NCBI RefSeq assembly: GCF_030272615.1
Contig: NC_081406.1
Coordinates: forward strand, 400,908,939-400,972,938
Origin: Cryptomeria japonica
Lineage: Eukaryota; Streptophyta; Pinopsida; Cupressales; Cupressaceae
DNA: 64,000 nt
Reading direction: 5' to 3'
The notes beneath the pieces are model-generated. The model was given only the letters and a program-made list of their open reading frames with translations, was not told the DNA's origin and did no database searches. Below are positions 21,801 to 31,351 of this stretch, piece after piece. Numbering within the stretch: position 1 is the first letter of the stretch; the number at the start of each line of letters is the position of its first letter. The position numbers and the translations under genes are program-made.

Positions 21801-21870
21801 GTCTACTTTACCAGAGATAGATGGATTCTTGCTATGCCCACATGGGGCATGCATCCCCAGACAGAGCCAC
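21801..21870 (+). promoter_or_regulatory. Conserved pre-LTR segment of Gypsy-1
   Basis: The 70 bp ending CAGAGCCAC just before the 3' LTR resembles 54082-54152 of Gypsy-2: shared GTCTACTTT, AGAGATA, CTTGCTATG, CATCCC and AGAGCCAC in the same order. It stands where the plus-strand primer should be but is not purine-pure. Confidence 0.8.
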
Positions 21871-23119
21871 TGTTGGAACCCTAAATTTTGCAATTTTTAG
21901 AATTTCAGATTCCAAGACAAGGAGTAAGAATAATTTTATATATATATATATTGAATAGGTACAAGTAATATGTTTTATATTTGTTGCACAATATGAAACC
22001 ATAACATAAACACAATAATGGGCATAAAAAATGGATTGTGAAGCACCAAAGGGGGTATTTACATCATTTAAAGACCATTTATCCATTATATACCCATAAA
22101 ATAGCCTTAAAATTCCTCTAATATGCCTAAACAACTTGTAAAGTGATAATTAATTACATAAACTAAGGCAATTTCGGGATTTGGAATTGTTTTTATTTAA
22201 AAGGGGGTTGTCTTTTCACCCAAAGGGGTATGAAAACCATTCAACCACATATATGTGTGATGTAAAATGTAAAGAGGGGAGAATAGAGATACAAGAGGTG
22301 GAGGCAATTTTGTACTTTTAAAATTTTTATCAAAAATAACCAGTTGCATTTTCTTTCTCATATGTTGAGAGTTAACATATTTTTAGAAGGCAGTTGCTTG
22401 TGATATTATCTAAAGGAGATAAGGTTATTTGTGTTCTTCCAGTGAAATTTTGTGTTTCATATTGTAGATTTGGATAAAAAAAGATTTACTTGTGAATTGT
22501 AATTGTTCCATGTATTTCTTCCTTGGATGGTCTCTTAAAGTTAGGGTTAAATTCATTCAAGCGGTTTACAATATAGACATTGAAGTAGAGCTCATAAGAA
22601 ATGATAACTGACAGACTCGCTGAGAGGGGGTGGGTTTAAAAATTGTCTCATAATTTTACACAATAAGTCTTGACGAAATATAAGACTCTGTAGCCCAAAT
22701 AAGAGGAAAGGCACTGATCATTTGTAAACAAACCCTTTAACCATACCAGTTACCCTTTAATTTTAAGCATTAGGATTAGTAGAGTAGGTATAGTAGGTAA
22801 TTTAGCCAAAGTGTAATATATATACTTTTGTAAGATACATAGATCAATACACACATCTGAAATCAGTCTGTTTAAGAAACTTATGCCATTCTGAGACTAG
22901 GAGATATCAGATTAAGACACTAAATCTGCTATAAAAAGCATTGGTTGAAGGAACAACTAGTGAGTAGGTATACCCACCTAGGTCCTGCAGAGCCTAAAGT
23001 GAGAGAGTTAGTAACCAAATAGGTTCACTCTATAAGTTGTCCAAGTCAATTGGAGGGTTTGATCATAGGAGTTGGCATTTCTTTAGAACCTATCTAATCT
23101 TTTGATTTGAGACCCAACA
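21871..23119 (+). repeat. Gypsy-1 3' LTR
   Basis: 1,249 bp, TGTTGG...CCAACA, followed by CACCC. See the 5' LTR for divergence. Confidence 0.95.
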
Positions 23120-23768
23120 CACCCACAAGAGCATAATCACCATCACACAAGAGGTTTTGATGTGGAAACCCAAATGGGAAAAACCATGGTGAGTTGAAAC
23201 TCACAAGGAACTATCTCCATAATAGTAACTAGATCGGTTAAGGTCATACAATGTTCTTCACCAGAACAGATCCTGTTAGGAATCTAGATCTCTGTTAGGA
23301 GATAAGTCTGATTAAATACTACCTTGTGAGAGGATTTCAGATTCACAGTTGTGAACCACCTTGTTAGAGGATTTATAAAGGATTTTCTGGGCCTACCCGA
23401 TTAAGGGTTTTAGACTTGTCGAAGATGTGAGTAATCAACAAGTGAGTGATCTAGAAAATAGCATAGTCTGCTTGGTTAGATCCTTGATAGCTCATTGTTA
23501 ATGCATTTCAGCATTACATCAAACTTCAATATCTCCACACTTTGTTTCTTCACACAGATCTAATCTTGTCTTTTGTGATCACACATACAAAAACCTCGTG
23601 CACTTCTAAAACCCTTTCAACTACTAAAACCCTAGACATGATCTCCTTATTAAAGAATCTAATTTCATGTCAGTCCAATAGGATTGCATTGCAAGCTCCT
23701 AGGTTCAGTGCATCTAGACACATTTGGTAACACGACACAAAATCAACGCCAAAGAGTCAGTGGAAGAT

Positions 23769-24154
23769 AACTCATAACAGAAATACCGATTGGTAACTCA
23801 TCACAAAGTAATACCGGTTCATTACCGATTACCGGTTCATACATTTTACTAATTACCGGTTTGTCAAAATGAAGACTAGGAAAATTTTAACATCCACTTT
23901 GTTCCTTCGTACCACTTTTGGATCCTTGAACCGCTTGAAGTCTTCATACCGCTTTGGGTCTTCATACCACTTTGTGTCTTCATACTGCTTGAGATCGGTA
24001 AACACTTTTTGCAAAGCACCGATAGTCTAAAGACTATAATTCATAATACCGGTTGGAACAATTACCGGTTGAGCATAACTCATACATAGGGAAGTGATCA
24101 TAAAACAAGTGTGTGTCCATCAATGACAATCACAACATCATCAAAATGCCAACA
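23769..24154 (+). repeat. Intra-LTR duplication, copy 1
   Basis: This 386-bp block ending ATGCCAACA recurs at 24812-25179, where it forms the LTR end. It contains an 18-bp minisatellite (about 23925-24000, unit ACCGCTTTGGGTCTTCAT) and many ACCGGTT or decayed ACCGATT/ACTGGTT sites. A third copy lies in 36915-37290. Confidence 0.88.
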
Positions 24155-24811
24155 TAACTCAATGAATACAAAAACATATTTTGATAGAAAAGTTATCTTC
24201 TTGTTACAAATGGATTTTGTAAATATTCTTCAAATCTCTCTACTAGATCTTTTGTTTAGTCCACTGTCAGTTCTCTCTCTCTGTCAATCCTCTCTTCTGG
24301 TTGCCTGTTCTCTCAACTTCTTTGCTTCTCTCTACTGATACTATCTTCTATCGGTTCTATGCTTGAATGCTCTATAGTCTTCTACACTTCTTCTCTGCTG
24401 GTATGATCATTGTCAGTTTTCTCACTGCTGTCGGTTGAACACTTCAACCTGATTCTCCCTCACACTTAGTCTCTTCTATATCTCCTTGATGAGTACTTGA
24501 CTGATTTATCTTTACATGCACCAACACTCCTTCATCCAGCGGCAACCTTAATAATTTTGGCTTGCATATTTATAACTCAGTTTTCCTGCCAAAAGCCAAT
24601 TCAAATTTTAGGCAGTTAGGGTTTCTTCTTTAACCTTGAAATAATCCAAATCCAATCAGATCTTATTTGATCTAATCTCCAAGATAGTTGTCTGAACATT
24701 ACGGCCATTAACGTGCCTTACAATACATGTTTTCTGAACTTAGAAAACATGACTCTGTATATCGACCTGCATCTGTCAAAATGCTATTAATATTGATGAA
24801 TAATGATGAAC

Positions 24812-25179
24812 AACTCATAACAGAAATACCGGTTGGTAACTCATCACAAAGTAATACCGGTTCATACATTTTACTAATTACCAGTTTGTCAAAGTGAAGA
24901 CTAGGAAAATGTTAACAACCACTTTGTTCCTTCGTACCGCTTTTGGATCCTCGAACCACTTGAGGTCTTCATACCACTTTGGGTCTTCATACCGCTTTGT
25001 GTCTTCATACCACTTGAGATCAGTAAACACTTTTTGCAAAACACCGATAGTCTAAAGACTATAATTCATAATACCGGTTGGAACAATTACTGGTTGAGCA
25101 TAACTCATACATAGGGAAGTGATCATAAAACAAGTGTGTGTCCATCAATGACAATCACAACATCATCAAAATGCCAACA
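24812..25179 (+). repeat. Intra-LTR duplication, copy 2 (LTR terminus)
   Basis: 368 bp, about 95% like 23769-24154 by eye, lacking a short piece around the first ACCGGTT cluster. It ends the LTR at CCAACA. Confidence 0.88.
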
Positions 25180-25193
25180 ATCTCCCCTTTTGG
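25180..25193 (-). promoter_or_regulatory. Polypurine tract of the minus-strand Sirevirus-like element
   Basis: On the minus strand the text ATCAATGCCAAAAGGGGAG runs into AT and then the LTR start TGTTGGCAT. A purine tract of this form next to TTGTTGG is characteristic of Sirevirus copia elements (family knowledge, from memory). Confidence 0.75.
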
Positions 25194-25446
25194 CATTGAT
25201 GACAACACTTAGGAAAATTTTGACATCTAAGTGTTTTACAACAAAAATATGCCATAATCAAAATTACTCCCCCTGAGCATAAACACTATCCCTTACACTA
25301 TCCCTTTTGCAAAAAATATAATGTATACTACTCCCTTAGAGAAATAACATTCACCAAAATTTTAGATACTACTTCCCCTTTGCAAATAATGACAAAGTAC
25401 TACAGAATAACCCCTGTTTCTCATTATCATTAAAATAAATAAGTGT

Positions 25447-26546
25447 TTATGACAATAATGAGTGAAACTTATCAAAAACTAATTTAAAATCCTGCATAAA
25501 AGTCTTCATGGATAATGACCATGACTCTAGTAATGAGGTAGCCACCTCACTTTCAGTCTGCATCTGTGATACATGTTCTTCCATGGCATTAATTATGCTC
25601 ATCTCTTGAGTGGTTGTTAACGCTTCCAGATTAAGAAAGCACTTCTGAAGAATTTGCAATTTAGGTAATAAAATCAGTTGAAGCTCCTACAAAACTCTTG
25701 CCTAGTTTCTAATCTCCACTTCTATTCTAGCAGACTGAAGCTGATACTGGTGCATAGTTTTCCCATATGAAGTAAAAGAATCATAGGGCGTCTTAAAGGT
25801 GCTTATGTATGCCTGCAAATCAGATTGCAGTTTATCCTTTTGTTCAAGCACATCATCACAAAATAGATGGGATTGGCTGATTTTGCTTAACAGTAGCTTG
25901 CCCTCATCCATAGCATCTCCTATATTCTTCTACTGTTTCAGAAGTTCAGACTAGAGCTTGTTCAATTTCTTCACTAAGGCAATGTTTAGTGCCTTTTGAT
26001 GCTTCTTCAGTGCATTAGCTTTAGCAACTTCTTCCAGGCATTGTACCTGGTCCTCTACAACTGTACAAAGAAGCTTTAGTTGGGCCAGAGAGGAATCAGT
26101 ACTGGGGAGGTTAGTATCGGGAATCAAACTGGTAAGAGTGTCAATCGCAGTTTGAATAACATCTTACTCCTTTTTCCTCCTTAATGCTTCCAATCGCTCT
26201 TGTGCAAGCTTAATGCTTCGGAGCTGCTCCGATTCATTTGCAGATTGGAGGTCAATAGGACTGGTGATGTTGGCCGGTTCGGCTTGACCACCGGTTGCCT
26301 TTGGGGTCTCCACTTATGTGCTCTTTGCTGCTTCCTTCTTCTCTTCGGCTCTTTGCTTTTCCTGTTTTGCCTTCTTTTGCTCCTCTTCTTCTTTCTTTTT
26401 CTTCTCTCCTTCCTTCTTCCTTTCTTCTTCCTTCCGCTTCTCCTCATTTTGTTTCCTCTTCTCCTCTTCTTTCCGCTTCTCCTCTTCCTATTTCCTCTTC
26501 TCCTCTTCCCATTTTCTCTTCTCTTCTTCCTATTTCCTCTTCTTCT
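25447..26546 (-). pseudogene. Accessory coiled-coil ORF (ORF-X), C-terminal part
   Basis: A Glu/Lys/Arg-rich stretch with a 15-bp period (EEKRK repeats, 26420-26545) leads into AEEKKEAAKS. A helical region follows with AQERLEALRRKKE, LLCTVVEDQVQCLEEVAKA, EQKDKLQSDLQAYISTF and MSIINAMEEHVSQMQTES, and it ends DKFHSLLS. It looks like a coiled-coil protein. Several stops are present, some consistent with C-to-T change. Sireviruses often carry a coiled-coil env-like ORF at this place, but I see no membrane segment. Function unknown. Confidence 0.6.
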
Positions 26547-27335
26547 ATTGTGCCCAAACTTTTGGGCAAAAAATGGAACAACCAATTTTTTTTTTTGGAC
26601 ATCATAAACTCATAAAATAATCTACATTTATAAAGAATTCAATTAAGTTTTGTCTTAACTAAGATGTAGATAGTATTGTTTACTAGGATTGGAATAATTA
26701 ATTCAATCAATAGGGTGACAATAGTTAGTGAAGACTAATTTATTTCCTAAGAGGGTCATCGCAATTTAATTAATTAAATCAACCTAATTAATTTGCCACC
26801 AATCCTAGTCGAGAGATATTTAAATATCTCGATTGCATTTAAAACATTCTAGGCCAAAATAATGATAATGCTATCTTAAGTTGAAGATTAATTAATTGGG
26901 CGCATTCCAATTCATTATTTAAATTTAACCAATAAGGTTACAAATTCAATAATGTTATTTGCCAAATAAATCTAATTTATACTATAGCCAATTTTAATTT
27001 CCCCTAAACCTTCAATTTTTGACTATTAAATAATTTGGCCAAAATTGGCCTCATAGGATAAAAATTTGTATATAATAATTAATAATTTTCATTTACAAAT
27101 TTACCCCAAATTAAATTTAACTTGACATCCACATTTAATTAAATACAAAAATTATCTATGAAATATCCTTATTAATAATCCTTGATAAAATTAAGTTAAT
27201 AATTGCGATATTAGAACTATATAAAATTAATCCCCCAATTTAATTTCAGCTAAAAGTGAAAGGGGTCTAATTATTACTTAAGTGTTCATTAATATTTATT
27301 AATAAAATAACATCAAATAGGTTTCAACTTAACCT

Positions 27336-27337
<2 letters not shown>

Positions 27338-27413
<76 letters not shown>
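27338..27413. repeat. (TA)n microsatellite, about 38 units
   Basis: An uninterrupted TA run of about 76 bp within AT-rich sequence. It could extrude a cruciform. Further broken ATATGTATA runs lie at 28225-28335. Confidence 0.95.
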
Positions 27414-27417
<4 letters not shown>

Positions 27418-27611
27418 TAGCATATATAAAATATATATATATAAACAATTGGAAAAAACAAATCTAAATTTATACCTATATATACATATGTTTTTTTCAA
27501 TAAAATAAACCAACTATACTCACTAAATATTATATTACAACTTACAAATAAACCCTAAATTTAAAAGTTATAATTTAAACTATAATTCTAATTTCTCTTT
27601 ATTCTTATATG

Positions 27612-27701
27612 CTAACCCTAACCCAAATATGGGCTAAGGTTGCATTTATAATATACTTTTATTATTTAAATGCTAATCCCTAACCCGAAATTGGGTTAGG
27701 G
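27612..27701. repeat. Telomere-like inverted repeats
   Basis: CTAACCCTAACCC at 27612-27624 faces a GGGCTAAGG at 27631. A second, related unit has the perfect stem CCCTAACCC (27678-27686), loop GAAATT and GGGTTAGGG (27693-27701). The two units form an imperfect 67-bp tandem pair. The motif resembles plant telomere repeats but is far too short for a telomere. Confidence 0.7.
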
Positions 27702-27756
27702 TTGCATTTTTATCAGTTAAGATTCTTTTCTTTTCCCTTTGTTTAGTCTCTAGGGT

Positions 27757-27788
27757 CTTTTTTTTTTTTTGTGTGTGTGTGTGTGTGT
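27757..27788 (+). repeat. T-run and (GT)9 microsatellite
   Basis: Fourteen T are followed by nine GT units at 27771-27788, at the boundary between AT-rich sequence and the GC-rich palindromic array. Confidence 0.95.
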
Positions 27789-27891
27789 TGTGCAGGGTAC
27801 AGTGGAGGCGGCGGCCATGGAGGCGGGGTGACGGTTTGAAGGGGTGGAGGAGGCTCCCCGGGCGCACCCATAGTGGTCGGTCGTGAGCCGT

Positions 27892-28129
27892 CCACAGTGG
27901 TTACCCACAGTGGCGGCTCTGTGCCATCCACTATGTTTAACCACAGTGGTGGCTCCCATGCCGTCCACTGTGTTTAAACAAAGTGGCGGCCCCCATGTCG
28001 TCCACTATGCTTAAACACAATGGCAGCTCGGTCGTGTCATCCACTGTGTTTAGGCTTGGTCGCCTACCATCCACTGTGTTTAACCACAATGGCTTGACCC
28101 CTACCGTCCACTATGTTTAAACATAGTGG
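27892..28129. repeat. Palindromic 37-bp satellite, seven units
   Basis: Units start CCACTGTG, CCACTATG or CCACAGTGG at 27892, 27928, 27965, 28002, 28041, 28071 and 28108, mostly 36-39 bp apart. Each carries an inverted repeat centred on GTTTAAAC-like text, with CCACT on one side and AGTGG on the other. The last unit, 28108-28129, is a perfect 22-bp palindrome. GC-rich linkers such as CGGCTCCCATGCCGT separate them. Confidence 0.9.
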
Positions 28130-28149
28130 CTCGGTCGCACCGCAACACG

Positions 28150-31100
28150 GTAACCCCCACCCCCCTCCACCCCCTTTTTTTTATTTTTATTTTTATTTAA
28201 ATGATTAAAATATAAATATAAATATATATACGAATATATGTATATAAGTATATTTATATATATATATATATGTATATATATAAGTATACGTATATATGTA
28301 TATAAGTATATTTATATATATATATATATATATTTATATTTATTTAAAGATAAGGATATTAGGTGATTTTTCTCTTTTTTTCTGAAATAAAAGCATTAAC
28401 ATGCAAGAATATCATAAATATACAGACATCATTTAAATGGATGCAGGATTAAAATAGATATAGATTTTTTTTTTTTTTTTGAACGATTTATTATGCAGCT
28501 CTAACAATATTATGTCTGTCAGTTTCATCAGTTTGATAAAATAGTCATAAATCTATTTGTAGATTTCTGGTTTTCTAAGTCTGTGTCTGCATCCATTTTC
28601 CTTTTTTTTTTTTTAAAACAAACTCATAACCAAAGATTTCTTAAACTAATGGTTTTATCTACATCATTTCTTTTCTTTTTAACTTCTAATAGATATCTAT
28701 AGGGAAAAGTAAATTTACATTGGTCTACTTTAGCTTTCTGCATTTATGTTTTTAAGTAGAAAAATGACAGTAATAAATATAATAACAACAACATTTAAAT
28801 ATTACAGAAAAAACACTTAAAACATTCTCATTTCTCTTTTTGCATCTCTTTTTTTTTCTTTATATAAATTACAGAGGTAATAGATGACAAAATTTAGTTA
28901 AAGACAGATTTAAATAAAATACAGTTTGCAGATAATTGACAGATTTAGATAAATGGCAGCAGAATAGTACAAACTAGGAAATACTTAGAAATATTAAAAG
29001 GGAAGAATGCAAAACTAACTTTCCTTTAATGTCCATTTAATCACTTTATTATTATTTTTTTTGCAATATCAACTTTAAAAGGATGCAATTTTTACAAGAA
29101 TAATTTGAATACAATAGTCAACTTTTACAATGGGTGAAATACCCCAACTGGTCTCTCATTCCTAATAATGAGGACTTAAATAAAATATTACATTTCTTTA
29201 TACAAAAATAAATACAACATAAAGCTCCTCATTTACATTTCTGCAACTAAAATATAATATTACATTTCCTATTCTTTTTCTGCAACTAAACTGAAATCAG
29301 TAACTCCTAGCTTTCTTTTTTTTTTTCTTCTTTTTCAAGCAACCTGCATACAAATCTTAAGGTTGTGACCATGGGGTGCCCACCTCCCAGCCTAGGCTTA
29401 CTAGAAGCCACCCCCAAGCTTGGAGAACCAAGTCCTAGATGAGTTACACTCAAGCAAACACAAACAAGCAAGGGATAAACTCAAGCAAACACATTCCCAT
29501 CCCAAGGTTGAAACTTCATCACATAGTGTGATATATACATGGGTGGAAGTGGACTAAGTACCTTTGAGGAGAACTGCAAGATAGTAGATCACAGCCAACT
29601 CATGGCAACCAAGAACACAACAAAAATCATCTTAACCCAACATCCTTATGACCCCCAAGGCATACATGCCATACTTTCTCCCCTTATGACCCCTGAATGC
29701 ATAAACAAAACTATGCAGCAAGGGTCACACAAACAAACCCTTGAGATCACTCTCATAATGAGAGCCTCTCACTCTAAGGCTGTCAAACTCCTTCCACCCC
29801 CAAGATCACCCTACCCTCCCAAGGGTAAGAAGGCCTTAGATACTCCCGAAACACAAGAAAATGCATAAAAATAAATAAGAGAAAGATCACATAGTATTTT
29901 CACAAAGGAAAGACAATGAAAAGAAACATTTACATTCAAGCATTCCTACAAATAGATTTCAAACATACAAGTAAAAAAAAGCACCAACCTTGAATCTGCC
30001 AAGGGTATTCTAGGGATAGCTTGGAGAAGAGCAGCCCAATTCTACAAATCTTTTATGCAACACCTAGCCAAAATTTCTATTCCAAAACTGGTTTTCTTTC
30101 AAAATTGCAAGATCTCCAAAGATGGAGAGTGGGTGATTAACTCACTAAGTCTCAATCTCTTGCCTAAGAAGGATTCTCCCACTCTTTCCAACCTCTTGGA
30201 TAGAGTGAGAGGCTCCCATTGGTTGGTCTTCCCTAGGTCTTACACACTCCCTAACCAAGGCACCTCAAGAAGAGGATTGTAATGGGGAAGAGGAATGACA
30301 CATACCAAGAAGGTTATCTACCCAAGGATGGCACTCCTAAAGATGAAATTCGGCCATCTAGGAAAACTCACTTTTTTGGGAGGTAAAACAAGTCCTAGGG
30401 GAAGGACACATGGCCAAATTTGGCCTTCACCCATAGGTACCCCATAGGGCCCTCTAAAAATGCTCCAAAACTGACTCTAGGAGTTGGTTTAACCCTTAGA
30501 AAGTCCACCTAAAGTTAACCTACGGGTCAACTCTAAGTTGACCCTCCTTATGGCTCACTATCCTAGATTTCTTGGAACCTTCAAGGATAATTTGGAAATA
30601 TATCAATTAAACAAAAAGTAAATCTCTCAAAAAGGTGACATCACAATTGCCAACACAACATACAACATATGTGTCAAGTGACACTACAAAATAATTCCAC
30701 ATCACAAATACACACATGGCAATTGTCCCTTGAATGATTTAAACAATTTAATAAACACAATTTACACACATGCACATTTATGTTTACGAATAAAATACAA
30801 TACATACGGGGTGTTGTCTCTCCAAATAGACAACCCCTGGTTTTACTAATGCACATAGGCCTAGGCTTGATTCTCCATAATGTTTCCATGGTCACATGGA
30901 TAATTTCCTGTGCATCTCAATTACACATTAGTACTTTCCAATAGCCTCATATAATATTAACCACATAAATAAGAATACACATCAATCACTCTGCATACAA
31001 TTGACATCATGCAATTCAATTTTCCATATATCAAAGCAAATCCACATAAGCAATTATCATAATCCTCATAAATTTAATCCATTCATAAGATATGCATCAT

Positions 31101-31320
31101 ATTTCTAGCATCCTAATAAAGTCCTGCAAATCAAATAATGACATACATAATCTCAATGTTATCCTATGCTAGAATCATATAAAATTCTATATCCATAATG
31201 CATAGAAATGAAGCATCAATATATCAATGTTATCCAATTCCCGGGATCATATAAATTTTTATATCCATAATGCAATAAAATAGAGTATCCATAATAGTTA
31301 CAATCCTAAAAATCATTGAA
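28150..31320. other. Interior of the 4.8-kb insertion, no gene recognised
   Basis: AT-rich sequence with repeated ATATGTATATA runs (28200-28340), several long T runs (28467, 28600, 28855, 29320), and a stretch 29340-30420 that is less AT-rich and holds an open frame of 109 codons (29539-29868) without recognisable motifs. I see no terminal repeats, polymerase or transposase. Confidence 0.5.
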
Positions 31321-31351
31321 ATGCTAGGATGGGTCGGGGTAGGGCCTCACA

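Larger units (their letters stand above)
18862..23119 (+). mobile_element. Gypsy-1, complete gag-only (non-autonomous) LTR retrotransposon
   Basis: LTRs at 18862-20109 and 21871-23119 begin TGTTGG and end CCAACA. CACCC flanks the element (18857-18861 and 23120-23124), and the empty site is preserved at 36269-36273. The 1.76-kb interior encodes only a gag-like protein: no protease, RT or integrase motif is present in any frame. This is the design of TR-GAG elements known in plants. It would need proteins from a helper; Gypsy-2 shares its priming region and pre-LTR sequence. Confidence 0.95.
18744..24810 (+). repeat. Duplicated segment B, copy 1 (split by Gypsy-1)
   Basis: 18744-18861 plus 23125-24810 correspond to the uninterrupted 36156-37945. 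The join around CACCC is present unbroken in copy 2, which proves that copy 1 received Gypsy-1 after or independently of the duplication. Confidence 0.9.
18716..25179 (-). repeat. LTR of a minus-strand Sirevirus-like element, interrupted by Gypsy-1
   Basis: On the minus strand the LTR starts TGTTGGCATTTTGATGATG at 25179, directly after a polypurine tract, and runs to about 18716. Gypsy-1 sits inside it (18862-23119). Without the insertion the LTR is about 2.2 kb and includes a 370-386 bp internal duplication. The far end is not clearly defined. A related copy of most of it lies at 36156-37945. Confidence 0.72.
26547..31351. mobile_element. 4.8-kb insertion of unknown type splitting ORF-X
   Basis: The Glu-rich coding character of ORF-X stops at 26546 and resumes at 31352. 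TCTTCT stands on both sides (26541-26546 and 31352-31357) and may be a target duplication, but the surrounding sequence is a purine/pyrimidine repeat, so this could be chance. The ends read ATTGTGCCC and GGCCTCACA, compatible with TG...CA termini. No LTR pair, RT or transposase was found. A long solo LTR is one possibility. Its interior holds several tandem repeats listed separately. Confidence 0.5.

Noticed and set aside
26200-26620. Plus-strand frames rich in Leu/Phe/Ser that look like membrane proteins
   Set aside because: They are the complement of the Glu/Lys-rich EEKRK repeat of ORF-X on the minus strand; pyrimidine-rich complement always reads as Leu, Phe and Ser.
27612-27701. Interstitial telomere
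   Set aside because: Only two or three telomere-like units in opposing orientation; far too short.
29539-29868. 109-codon open frame as a host gene
   Set aside because: No recognisable motif, no intron or promoter context, and it lies inside a repetitive insertion.
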